Assembly: GCA_017964105.1 (NCBI GenBank) | Contig: JAGCSP010000039.1 | Span: 1 to 20,500 of the forward strand | DNA: 20,500 nucleotides | Origin: Clostridia bacterium | GTDB taxonomy: Bacteria; Bacillota; Clostridia; Christensenellales; UBA1242 | Direction: 5' to 3' | Part shown: one piece after another, positions 8,196-15,128 of the stretch | How the letters are laid out: each line of letters starts with the position of its first letter | How positions within the stretch are numbered: position 1 is the first letter of the stretch | Notes under the pieces: generated by a model | What the model was told of the DNA's origin: nothing | Seen by the model: only the letters and a program-made list of their open reading frames with translations | The model's database searches: none | Program-made: the position numbers and the translations under genes

Positions 8196-8225
8196 AAAAA
8201 AAACACCCTAATGGGTGTTTTTTTT
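8196..8225. terminator. bidirectional terminator between dnaN and lipoprotein gene
   Basis: An A run plus CACCC (8196-8208) pairs with GGGTG plus a T run (8213-8225): a 13-bp stem with a TAAT loop. It has A and T runs on both sides, so it can stop transcription from either strand. It separates two convergent genes. Confidence 0.92.
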
Positions 8226-8227
8226 AA

Positions 8228-8683
8228 CTATGCTACTTTTGCAAGTGTTAATTTTGCAGTATCAAAGTATGTGTTTGAAGAATCTGTATATGTTATAACA
8301 ATATTGCCATCTACAATTTCAGCACTAAATGTAACACCTTCTTTTGCTTCAACGGGTTCTACAACAAGTTTGCCATCTGAAACTTTCCATGTTACCATAT
8401 CATCTTCACCTTTCCAAACTTTGTGATCATCTAGTTTTACTTCATACTCACCAAAGTAATCAGATAAAACTGTTTTCATAGGACCATCTGGCATTTCTTC
8501 ATATTGTGCTTTTGTAACCACTTCAGTATGTTCATCTACTGTATACTCAAGTTGTGTTAACTCATATTTACCAGCAAGCTCCTCTTCTTTTTTCTTGTCT
8601 GCATTTCCGCAAGCAACTAAGCAAAGTGAGCATGATAAGATAAGTGTGAATACCACAAACATTCTTAAAATGTTCTTTTTCAT
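8228..8683 (-). CDS. small lipoprotein of unknown function
   Basis: The 151-residue product starts with a lipoprotein signal peptide: MKKN, a hydrophobic stretch at about 5-23, and the lipobox LVAC with the acceptor Cys25, followed by GN and a charged linker. It should be diacylated and anchored on the outer face of the membrane. The mature part is short, acidic and rich in alternating hydrophobic residues (for example GKYELTQLEYTV, KLVVEPV, GNIVITYTD), suggesting a small beta-rich domain. The spacing resembles lipocalin-like lipoproteins of Clostridia, but this is a guess. An excellent AAGGAGGG site (8693-8700) lies 9 nt upstream and a good promoter at 8719-8747. It has its own transcription unit, convergent with dnaN and divergent from the next gene. 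The stop codon is TAG. Confidence 0.85.
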   Translation of the reverse strand: MKKNILRMFVVFTLILSCSLCLVACGNADKKKEEELAGKYELTQLEYTVDEHTEVVTKAQYEEMPDGPMKTVLSDYFGEYEVKLDDHKVWKGEDDMVTWKVSDGKLVVEPVEAKEGVTFSAEIVDGNIVITYTDSSNTYFDTAKLTLAKVA

Positions 8684-8718
8684 AAATTAAATCCCTCCTT
8701 TTTTAATTTATTATTTAT

Positions 8719-8747
8719 ATTATATACAATTATTATACTATTGGCAA
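8719..8747 (-). promoter_or_regulatory. promoter of the lipoprotein gene
   Basis: On the minus strand, TTGCCA (8742-8747) and TATAAT (8719-8724) are separated by 17 bp. Transcription would begin near 8712, just upstream of the AAGGAGGG ribosome site. Confidence 0.75.
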
Positions 8748-8772
8748 ACAAATAGTGAGTATAACTACCCTA

Positions 8773-8801
8773 TTGAAAAATGTTATTATATTTGATATAA
8801 T
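8773..8801 (+). promoter_or_regulatory. promoter of the GNAT-like gene pair
   Basis: TTGAAA (8773-8778) and TATAAT (8796-8801) are separated by 17 bp. Only 9 nt separate the -10 from the ATG at 8811, so transcription would start at or within about 3 nt of the start codon. No Shine-Dalgarno sequence is present. Confidence 0.8.
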
Positions 8802-8810
8802 AAATATGTT

Positions 8811-9965
8811 ATGGAATTTTTAGACGATAAAGAATTAAAACACATACTTGCTAAGTATGATAATAACGAATTCTATTTGCAAGTTACACCATGTGAAAAA
8901 CTTACATTAGATGATTCCTTAGATGCAAACTTTATTTTGGAGTGTGCTTTTTCTAATGCGTTTGATGTGCGTCAAGAAGATGGTTTTGTGGTGCTTGCTC
9001 GTCAAAAATCTAAAATAGCAGATGAAGAACATTATATGATTGGTGTTGGACTTATTTTAAATGACAGAAGTATTGATTTTTATAATCATGAAAACTTATT
9101 TAAAGAATTTCCAGAACTTAATTCATGCAAACTAAAAGAAACATATCTTGCAAATATTGCAACAATTGATGCATTCAGGGGGCTTGATAAAAACACTAAT
9201 CACAATAAAAAAAGAATGATAAAAGGTGTTGGCACTGCAATTATTAGTTGTATTAAAGAAATATCGCATGCAATGGGTAAAGACGCTGTAACACTATTTA
9301 GTAGACCATCACACACATTAAAGAAATTTTACAATCACAAAGGCTTAAAAGAAACTGCAGATTGCACATTTATTCGCTTTAATAACTTAGAACTTAATTC
9401 TATTGGTAGAATCAATGCAACAATCATTAGAGAAATGTTAAAACAAAACATAAAAAGTTATGACGAATTTGTGGAGAAAAATAAAGAAAATAAATTGTTT
9501 GATTATGAGCATGACAAAGGATATGAAAACTTCCCAGACGGCGTAATTAAAGAGATGATGTCGCCAATAGACACAAATGTTACTAGTGGAGCAAAAAGAT
9601 TATTAAATTTAAATAAGCGCGTAATTGAAGAATTGGTAGAAGAACCACGTGACTTTGAATACAATGATCCATTTATGACTGCGGGCGAAAAATACGAAGA
9701 ATTACTCGTGTTAAATAAAGATATTAAAAATGGATTTAAAGCAAACTATATGGGTTCAAAATTGCCAAGGTACAGCGCACATTATTTGTTAGAAAAATAT
9801 GGTGATAAAAACTTGCCAATTAGATATGAAAACAACATTTACTTATATAAAGAAAATACCGTGGCAAGAGAAATGAGTTCTCACGAACTTGATGTTATGA
9901 TAAAAGTGCTAAAAAGCACAGAAGCAAACTATGCACAAATGTGTGTTCAAGAAAAAGGAATGTAA
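8811..9965 (+). CDS. GNAT-like acetyltransferase-fold protein, first of a tandem pair
   Basis: The 384-residue product is not one I can name. Its N-terminal half (about 45-190) has the layout of a GNAT acetyltransferase: a strand ending TIDAFRG, a GVGTAI turn (139-144) where acetyl-CoA would bind, a helix, a strand (DAVTLFS), then FYNHKGLKE (173-181), matching the FYxxxGF motif. The first position of the canonical Q/RxxGxG/A motif is Met rather than Gln or Arg. About 15 extra residues rich in Asn and Lys precede the CoA loop. The C-terminal half (about 200-384) is helical and has no domain I recognise. It is homologous over its whole length to the next gene. There is no signal peptide or membrane segment, so it should be cytoplasmic. 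The message appears leaderless. Substrate and function are unknown. Confidence 0.85.
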   Translation: MEFLDDKELKHILAKYDNNEFYLQVTPCEKLTLDDSLDANFILECAFSNAFDVRQEDGFVVLARQKSKIADEEHYMIGVGLILNDRSIDFYNHENLFKEFPELNSCKLKETYLANIATIDAFRGLDKNTNHNKKRMIKGVGTAIISCIKEISHAMGKDAVTLFSRPSHTLKKFYNHKGLKETADCTFIRFNNLELNSIGRINATIIREMLKQNIKSYDEFVEKNKENKLFDYEHDKGYENFPDGVIKEMMSPIDTNVTSGAKRLLNLNKRVIEELVEEPRDFEYNDPFMTAGEKYEELLVLNKDIKNGFKANYMGSKLPRYSAHYLLEKYGDKNLPIRYENNIYLYKENTVAREMSSHELDVMIKVLKSTEANYAQMCVQEKGM

Positions 9966-9967
9966 CA

Positions 9968-11170
9968 ATGGCAAACAAAATCATTGAAGACATTTTAATA
10001 AAACAAGAAACAGAAGATTTCTATTTAGAGTTCAAAAGTTTAAGTTGCTCTCACCCACCATATACTTCTTTAAATGCAAGAGAATTAAAGGCAACAGATA
10101 AAATTTTGAAACAAAATCTATCTAGTGCCGATGGTTCAAATAATATATTATTGCAAACAGATGGATATATAGTTTTTGCAAAATTAAGAAATAACCATGG
10201 CGGACACAAAAAAGATGAAATAATTGGTTTTTGCATTGTGGACGAGAAATATCAAATAGATAAATTTTCTCACCCTCGTTATGATGGCTATCCCGAAATT
10301 AAAAAAGGTGCATTAGACGAAGCATACATAATGTATTTAATGGTGAATAAAGATTTAAAAAATATTGATAACAATAATCCAAAAAGATTGCGCCATGTTG
10401 GCCTTGCTATGTATCTATCAGTTTCTGGCATTGCCAAAGCTCTACAAAAGGATGTTGTAAGTTTAATATCAGTAAGTGATAAAAATGTTGTAAACTTTTA
10501 TAGTAAAAAATTAAACATGGAAGAATCTGAAAAAGAAGAATTTGTAGAGTTTCACAACAAAGAACTAAAAAATCAAGGTCAAATATGTGCAAACATAATT
10601 GATTATATGGATAAAAACAAAATTAAAAAGTATAAAAACTTTTTAAAAACCATAAATAAAAACAAAGTGGATATAAACACATTCTCCAATGGTTGTGAAA
10701 ATGTAGACACAAAATATTTTGAAGAATATTTCAAACTAAACCCAAGAAACAAAGATGTGGGCATCACACAACACATAATAGAAGAAATAGTTTCGTATAA
10801 AGAAGTAATTAAAAATTATGACATATATAGCCCATCCATACATGAATTGCAATCAAATACAAATGCGCTAGACAACACACAAATGGAATATTACAGAGAA
10901 TTTTTGATGATACACAAAGATTTGGAAGGCGAAATAAGTTCTGCGTGGAAAAATTATTATGATATGCCAGATCATGCAAACAAAGTGCTACAAAAAATGT
11001 ACGAAGATAAAATAGTTCCATTCAATGTGTTATGTAATCCATATTTAAAAATAAAAGATTCCGTTGCACTTACACTAAACAATAAACAAATTGATAAATA
11101 TTGCAAAGTGGTAGAAGCAACAAGAATAGAATTAAATAATTTACATTCTAAAGAAATAGAATTGGAATAA
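9968..11170 (+). CDS. GNAT-like acetyltransferase-fold protein, second of a tandem pair
   Basis: A 400-residue paralogue of the preceding gene. I chose ATG 9968 rather than an in-frame upstream ATG (9941) because AAGGA lies about 8 nt before it and the longer form would overlap the previous gene. The GNAT region shows RHVGLA (142-147), a perfect Q/RxxGxA acetyl-CoA loop, and NFYSKKLNMEE (176-186). Matching blocks with the first protein include FVEFHNKEL against FIRFNNLEL, ANIIDYM against ATIIREM, YREFLMIHKDL against YEELLVLNKDI, and the C-terminal QIDKYCKVVEATR against ELDVMIKVLKSTE. The paralogy therefore covers the unknown C-terminal half too. It is co-transcribed with the first gene (gap 2 nt) and ends at a terminator. 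It looks cytoplasmic, and its function is unknown. Confidence 0.85.
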   Translation: MANKIIEDILIKQETEDFYLEFKSLSCSHPPYTSLNARELKATDKILKQNLSSADGSNNILLQTDGYIVFAKLRNNHGGHKKDEIIGFCIVDEKYQIDKFSHPRYDGYPEIKKGALDEAYIMYLMVNKDLKNIDNNNPKRLRHVGLAMYLSVSGIAKALQKDVVSLISVSDKNVVNFYSKKLNMEESEKEEFVEFHNKELKNQGQICANIIDYMDKNKIKKYKNFLKTINKNKVDINTFSNGCENVDTKYFEEYFKLNPRNKDVGITQHIIEEIVSYKEVIKNYDIYSPSIHELQSNTNALDNTQMEYYREFLMIHKDLEGEISSAWKNYYDMPDHANKVLQKMYEDKIVPFNVLCNPYLKIKDSVALTLNNKQIDKYCKVVEATRIELNNLHSKEIELE

Positions 11171-11195
11171 TCCACCTTAGCCAGGTGGATTTTTT
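11170..11195 (+). terminator. terminator after the GNAT-like pair
   Basis: ATCCACCT (11170-11177) pairs with AGGTGGAT (11183-11190) around TAGCC and is followed by a T run. It overlaps the last base of the upstream stop codon and closes the two-gene unit. Confidence 0.92.
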
Positions 11196-11223
11196 ATTTG
11201 TAATTATATAAATACAAATAAGA

Positions 11224-11253
11224 TTGACAATGTGTGGGTATTTATTTTATAAT
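11224..11253 (+). promoter_or_regulatory. promoter of the rpmH operon
   Basis: A consensus TTGACA (11224-11229) and TATAAT (11248-11253) are separated by 18 bp. Transcription would begin near 11260, giving a leader of about 110 nt, the longest in this window and unusual compared with the very short leaders of its neighbours. Confidence 0.85.
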
Positions 11254-11272
11254 ACTTGCAGATTTCCCAAAA

Positions 11273-11291
11273 GTGTAAATATAATTTACAC
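11273..11291 (+). promoter_or_regulatory. hairpin in the rpmH leader
   Basis: GTGTAAAT (11273-11280) and ATTTACAC (11284-11291) are perfect 8-bp inverted arms around ATA. The hairpin lies about 13 nt into the predicted transcript. It has no T run, so it is not an obvious terminator. It may stabilise the RNA end or be a protein site at DNA or RNA level. Confidence 0.45.
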
Positions 11292-11370
11292 ATCCCGTTA
11301 TGCTTTTTTATTCACGGCAAAAGCAATTCCCTTAAATTTGTGGAAAAATATATAAAAGAGGTGTTTAGTA

Positions 11371-11505
11371 ATGAAAAGAACTTATCAACCAAAAAAGAAA
11401 CAAAGATCAAAAGTTCATGGTTTTCGTGCTCGTATGAAAACTAAAGGCGGCAAAAACGTATTGAAACGTCGTCGTAATCGTGGCAGAAAGAAATTGTCTG
11501 CATAA
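11371..11505 (+). CDS. rpmH: 50S ribosomal protein L34
   Basis: The 44-residue basic protein begins MKRTYQPKKKQRSKVHGFRA and continues through RMKTKGGKNVLKRRRNRGRKKLSA, which is the conserved L34 sequence. L34 is a small protein of the large ribosomal subunit that binds 23S rRNA. AGAGGTG lies about 7 nt before the ATG. It is the first gene of the operon, followed 25 nt later by rnpA, the arrangement conserved across bacteria. The orientation is the same as dnaA, whereas in most Bacillota this cluster is divergent from dnaA. Confidence 0.99.
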   Translation: MKRTYQPKKKQRSKVHGFRARMKTKGGKNVLKRRRNRGRKKLSA

Positions 11506-11530
11506 TTAAATAAAAAAAGAAAATAGATTT

Positions 11531-11869
11531 ATGTTAAACAAACAATATAGATTAAAAAAACGCAAAGAATTTGCTTATATGTATCGCAAAGGTGATGCAT
11601 CTCACACAAAGTATCTAACGCTAGTAGTAGTTCCTACCAAAATGGACCACGCACGTGTTGGGTTTTCTGTAAGTAAAAAAGTAGGCAAAGCATACAAGCG
11701 TAATTTAATAAAAAGACAACTAACAGAAATAATTAAAACTACTCTTCCACATATGGATGCAAAATACAATTATATTGTTATTGCAAAACCTAGCATCACA
11801 GAACTTAATTTTGCCGGGATAAGAGAAGAAGTGTTATCTGTTTTAAAACGTAGTGGTCATTATGAGTAA
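11531..11869 (+). CDS. rnpA: Ribonuclease P protein component
   Basis: RnpA binds the RNase P RNA and helps it recognise precursor tRNA leaders during 5' end maturation. The 112 residues match the family. The start LNKQYRLKKRKEFAYMYRKG is the family opening, GFSVSKKVG (44-52) precedes the RNR motif KRNLIKRQLTE (56-66), and the protein is strongly basic. No strong ribosome site precedes the ATG, only an A-rich run, so translation may depend on the upstream rpmH message. The last 8 bases overlap the start of yidD, indicating translational coupling. Confidence 0.97.
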   Translation: MLNKQYRLKKRKEFAYMYRKGDASHTKYLTLVVVPTKMDHARVGFSVSKKVGKAYKRNLIKRQLTEIIKTTLPHMDAKYNYIVIAKPSITELNFAGIREEVLSVLKRSGHYE

Positions 11870-12137
11870 AGTTTGGAAAGTAATCACAAGTATTCCAAAA
11901 TTTATTTGTTATGCATTAATCTATTTATATCGAATAATCTTGCGTCCAATATTTCCTAGTCATTGTGGGTACACCCCATCATGCAGTGAATACATGTTAC
12001 AATCCATACGTGAATGGGGAGTAATAAAGGGAATATCGCTTGGCACAAAAAGATTACTTAGATGCAATCCAAGGCACAAATGTGGTTTTGACCCAGTGCC
12101 AATCAATCCAAAAGGAGAACATAAATGGGTGTTTTAA
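11862..12137 (+). CDS. yidD: Membrane protein insertion efficiency factor YidD
   Basis: The 91-residue protein carries the YidD family pattern: a hydrophobic or amphipathic N terminus (KFICYALIYLYRIILRPIF), then CGYTPSCSEYMLQSI, WGVIKGISLGTKRLLRCNP and GFDPVP. The family helps YidC-dependent insertion of membrane proteins and is thought to lie along the inner face of the membrane. I chose ATG 11862 over the in-frame GTG at 11853 because the family normally starts just before this amphipathic helix. It overlaps rnpA by 8 nt and yidC by 13 nt, so all three are translationally coupled. Confidence 0.95.
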   Translation: MSKVWKVITSIPKFICYALIYLYRIILRPIFPSHCGYTPSCSEYMLQSIREWGVIKGISLGTKRLLRCNPRHKCGFDPVPINPKGEHKWVF

Positions 12138-13210
12138 ATAACCTATTATCAGTTTCTGCTCCAGGTGGATTATGGGGAGGATTAATTAATTGGCTTAGTG
12201 GCGGCATTGCAAACTATGCAGTAGTGCTAATTGTGCTTACTTTAATGGTTCGTGCAGTTTTATTACCACTTGACGTATTTAATAAATACACATCAAAAAT
12301 TAATTCCCGTAAACAAGCAGAAATTAAACCAATAATTGATAAAATACAAAAGCAGTATGCAAACAATAAAGAAATGCTAAATAGAAAAACCATGGAAGCA
12401 TACAGGGCAAATAATTACAATATTTTTGGTACTTGCTTTACCTTACTTGTGTATATGGTGCTTACAATGGTGATATTCTTCACATTGTTTAGTTCATTAA
12501 ACAAAATGTCTGCATACAAGATTTACAACCAATACATAGATTTGCGTGCAACATACGCATATGAATTGGGCTTGGGTGAAAATGCTACAGACGAACAAAT
12601 TGTGGCAGCAGCAACAATTACAGAAAGTTCAACAGAAGAACAAAAAGAATTAGTAGCAAAAGCAAACAATGCAGTAGTGGCACGCTTTGACGAAACAAAG
12701 GAAAGTTTTCTTTGGATTAAAAATATTTGGCGTCCAGATAGCTCTGCAAAACCAGTGTTAGATTACAAAACGTTTGTATCTAGTTCTAGGTTGTCTGACG
12801 AAGAAAAAGCAAATATTACAGAAGCATGCTACAATATTGTTATTAATCCAGTGCACGAAGCAAATTCTGGCTGGAATGGATACTTTGTTCTTGCAATAAT
12901 TGCAGCAGGATCTACCCTACTTTCATTCTACACAAACACACTTATTTCCAAGTGGCGTGCAAAAAGGAAAAACAAACAATTTATTGCAGATGCAAGTAGT
13001 AGCAAAACAATGTTGATTGTAATGCCATTAATTATGGGACTATTTACATTATTCTATAATGCGGCATTTGGTATTTACATTGTTACAGGTAATTTATTTG
13101 CAGTGCTCACTGGTCCACTAGTAACATTATTTGTAGAATGGTTAGACGAGAAAAAACAAATCAAAGAAAACGCTAAAAACAAAACTGTTTCTTATAGCAG
13201 AAAAAAATAA
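12125..13210 (+). CDS. yidC: Membrane protein insertase YidC/Oxa1 family
   Basis: YidC inserts proteins into the cytoplasmic membrane, alone or with SecYEG. The 361-residue form has five predicted membrane segments near 29-49, 101-125, 252-273, 296-316 and 318-338. The positively charged groove residue is Arg43 in VRAVLLPLD. A charged cytoplasmic helical hairpin (about 52-98) follows the first segment. The external stretch between the second and third segments is about 125 residues, with the family FLW motif at 195-197. The insertion therefore lies at about 127-193, much longer than in Bacillus SpoIIIJ/YidC. No lipobox is visible, unlike Bacillus YidC. The tail is basic, as in ribosome-contacting homologues. 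AAAGGAG lies 7 nt before the ATG, which is inside the end of yidD. Confidence 0.96.
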   Translation: MGVLNNLLSVSAPGGLWGGLINWLSGGIANYAVVLIVLTLMVRAVLLPLDVFNKYTSKINSRKQAEIKPIIDKIQKQYANNKEMLNRKTMEAYRANNYNIFGTCFTLLVYMVLTMVIFFTLFSSLNKMSAYKIYNQYIDLRATYAYELGLGENATDEQIVAAATITESSTEEQKELVAKANNAVVARFDETKESFLWIKNIWRPDSSAKPVLDYKTFVSSSRLSDEEKANITEACYNIVINPVHEANSGWNGYFVLAIIAAGSTLLSFYTNTLISKWRAKRKNKQFIADASSSKTMLIVMPLIMGLFTLFYNAAFGIYIVTGNLFAVLTGPLVTLFVEWLDEKKQIKENAKNKTVSYSRKK

Positions 13211-13219
13211 GGAGAAAAT

Positions 13220-13948
13220 ATGAGAACTATTGAAGTAAGTAGTTCTGATGTTGAAAAAGCTACAGAAAAAGCTTTGCAAATGCTTGAAGCAACAGCTGAA
13301 CAAGTATATGTAAAAGTTATTGAAAAAGGTTCTATGCTTAAAAAAGCTAAAATAGAAGTTACTCTATTTGAGTCAGAAGATGAACGTGAAAGTTTTATGG
13401 CAAGCGTAGAAAATGAAAAGAAGAAAGTTTCTGTAGAAGTAAACACAGAAAGTTCTAAAAAACGTGTGGATATTCCATACAACAAAGAAGAAAACGAACA
13501 AGCTTTGAAGCATGCACGTGAATTTATTGAAGGATTTATGGGCACATATGGTGTGGAAGCACATATTGATGCTTTTGAGCGCGAAGAAGATATTATCATT
13601 TCTGTTAGTGGTGACAAGATGGGCAACCTAATTGGATTCCACGGAGCAGGACTAGATGCAATTCAAACAATTATGAATGCTTATGTGCGTGAACAAATGC
13701 CAAGTTACAAACGCAAAGTATATCTTGATATTGAGCACTATCGTTCAAGACGTGAAGATACACTAGTATCAATGGCAAAACGCATGGCAGAAAAAGCAAT
13801 TTCTTACAAACGTTCTGTAAAACTTGAACCAATGAATGCATACGAAAGAAGAATTATTCACAATGCATTAAATGGTGTGGAACACATTGGAACACACAGT
13901 GTTGGTGATGAACCAAACAGATATTTAGTAATAGATTATGTTGAATAA
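13220..13948 (+). CDS. khpB: RNA-binding protein KhpB (Jag/EloR)
   Basis: KhpB is a cytoplasmic RNA-binding protein that partners with KhpA and influences cell elongation and division in Bacillota. The 242 residues show three parts. The Jag-N domain occupies about 1-50. A charged linker (about 50-95) is rich in Glu and Lys. The KH domain is near 105-175 with GNLIGFHG (135-142), where the GFHG loop contacts RNA. The R3H domain is near 180-242 with the RRIIH core (Arg210, His214). AAGGAG lies 5 nt before the ATG. It follows yidC by 9 nt, the conserved neighbourhood, and a strong terminator closes the operon. Confidence 0.96.
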   Translation: MRTIEVSSSDVEKATEKALQMLEATAEQVYVKVIEKGSMLKKAKIEVTLFESEDERESFMASVENEKKKVSVEVNTESSKKRVDIPYNKEENEQALKHAREFIEGFMGTYGVEAHIDAFEREEDIIISVSGDKMGNLIGFHGAGLDAIQTIMNAYVREQMPSYKRKVYLDIEHYRSRREDTLVSMAKRMAEKAISYKRSVKLEPMNAYERRIIHNALNGVEHIGTHSVGDEPNRYLVIDYVE

Positions 13949-13953
13949 TATAC

Positions 13954-13981
13954 AAAAAGACAACGCTAAGTTGTCTTTTTT
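13954..13981 (+). terminator. terminator closing the rpmH operon
   Basis: AAAAAGACAAC (13954-13964) pairs with GTTGTCTTTTT (13970-13980) around GCTAA. It lies 6 nt after the khpB stop. The stem resembles the recF terminator (shared GACAAC/GTTGTC). Confidence 0.92.
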
Positions 13982-13996
13982 GTTAAAATATGAATA

Positions 13997-14026
13997 TTGA
14001 CAAACTATACTTATATAAAGTATAAT
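13997..14026 (+). promoter_or_regulatory. promoter of the unrecognised gene at 14046
   Basis: A consensus TTGACA (13997-14002) and TATAAT (14021-14026) are separated by 18 bp. Transcription would start near 14033, a few bases before AGGTGA (14035-14040), so the leader is about 13 nt. Confidence 0.85.
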
Positions 14027-14045
14027 ATTAGTGTAGGTGAAAGTT

Positions 14046-15098
14046 ATGAGAAAGATTCAACTAGACAGATATTATGAATTATTTAATGGAGCTAAAAAAT
14101 TAGAGGATATGCCTATCCCTTATGATTTGGCACTATCATTTTTGTTCAGCAGTCCAACAAGAGAGGCGTTTATCACAAATAATGGTGAATTGGCAATAAG
14201 TGACCATACTGACAGTAATAATATTTTATTTAGCGTAAAAGACAATTGTGTAAAATTGAGAGTAATGCAAAGAATTGCTAGTACAATATACACAAGCACT
14301 ATTACAGTTGATGGCGGACATATTGTATTTGGTGAATCCACAGAAAGCCCAGACGAGATGGAAGAAAGAAGCAGTGAAATTATTAAAAAAGACGGCGAAA
14401 GATTTATTAAAACAGTTGATAATGGACATGAACATTTAATACCGATAGAAAATAGATTTGCAGCAAAGAAATCAGATTACGAGTTATTGGCAGACAATTC
14501 ATATGTAGCAAAAAGCGTTTTAAGTTGCATGCCACAAGAATGGGCAAGTGTTTTACCAAAAAATGACGTTATGGTAACTTTCAAAAAAGATTTTGTAAAA
14601 GTAATCGAAAAGTTTGAATCGAGTGAAGAAGTTTACAAAGCAGCAGCACAAACCTTAATACTTGCTAATTCTTTACCAATGACAGCAGGTAGTTTAAAAT
14701 TGGAATGTGTTGAAGATAATAAAAAGGTTGGTTTAAAATATAACCAAAGTAACACTTCTCTATATTGCCAAGTAGAATATGATGGCAATGTTATAAAATC
14801 TTCTGTTATAAATAATAATGGTAAATGGAAATGTGAAGCAGTTAGCACAGAAGATGGTGAAAGATCAATTGATGTATCCGAATTTCAATATATGGATACA
14901 TGGCATGCTGGAAAAGGTAGATACATAATTTCTCATACACATAATGGAGAAAGTCGCAGTGTGCCTAGCCCTGTTAGAGATAATAATGATTTATTAAATA
15001 TCACAACCATTCCTTATGTTGGTAAAAACGTGGTAAATGAGATAAATTGCACAATTAATGAAATATGTGAAGGCCCACAATTTGTGAGTGAAAGATAA
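14046..15098 (+). CDS. hypothetical protein, no recognised family
   Basis: The 350-residue product is not one I recognise. ATG 14046 is preceded by AGGTGA 5 nt upstream; an in-frame GTG at 14037 would overlap that site. The sequence has no signal peptide or membrane segment, so it is probably cytoplasmic. The N terminus is MRKIQLDRYYELFNGAKKLE. Much of the rest alternates polar and hydrophobic residues (for example NILFSVKDNCVKLRVMQ, TSTITVDGGHIVFGES, KLECVEDNKKVGLKYNQ), suggesting beta-sheet structure. A charged, probably helical stretch lies around 100-125. It has its own strong promoter and a shared bidirectional terminator. It is placed between khpB and mnmE, which are adjacent in many bacteria, so it looks like an added gene. 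Function unknown. Confidence 0.75.
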   Translation: MRKIQLDRYYELFNGAKKLEDMPIPYDLALSFLFSSPTREAFITNNGELAISDHTDSNNILFSVKDNCVKLRVMQRIASTIYTSTITVDGGHIVFGESTESPDEMEERSSEIIKKDGERFIKTVDNGHEHLIPIENRFAAKKSDYELLADNSYVAKSVLSCMPQEWASVLPKNDVMVTFKKDFVKVIEKFESSEEVYKAAAQTLILANSLPMTAGSLKLECVEDNKKVGLKYNQSNTSLYCQVEYDGNVIKSSVINNNGKWKCEAVSTEDGERSIDVSEFQYMDTWHAGKGRYIISHTHNGESRSVPSPVRDNNDLLNITTIPYVGKNVVNEINCTINEICEGPQFVSER

Positions 15099-15128
15099 AA
15101 AAGCAACACGAAATGTGTTGCCTTTTTT
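15096..15128. terminator. bidirectional terminator between convergent unknown genes
   Basis: GCAACAC (15103-15109) pairs with GTGTTGC (15115-15121) around GAAAT. An A run precedes and a T run follows, so it works in both directions. It overlaps the stop of the left gene and reaches the stop of the right gene. Confidence 0.9.

Noticed and set aside
11256..11444. 62-residue open frame over the start of rpmH
   Set aside because: It overlaps the rpmH leader and gene in another frame, lacks a ribosome site, and L34 clearly owns this stretch.
13192..13626. 144-residue open frame antisense to khpB
   Set aside because: It is Ser/Phe-rich, as expected from the reverse of a Lys/Glu-rich gene, and has no start signals.
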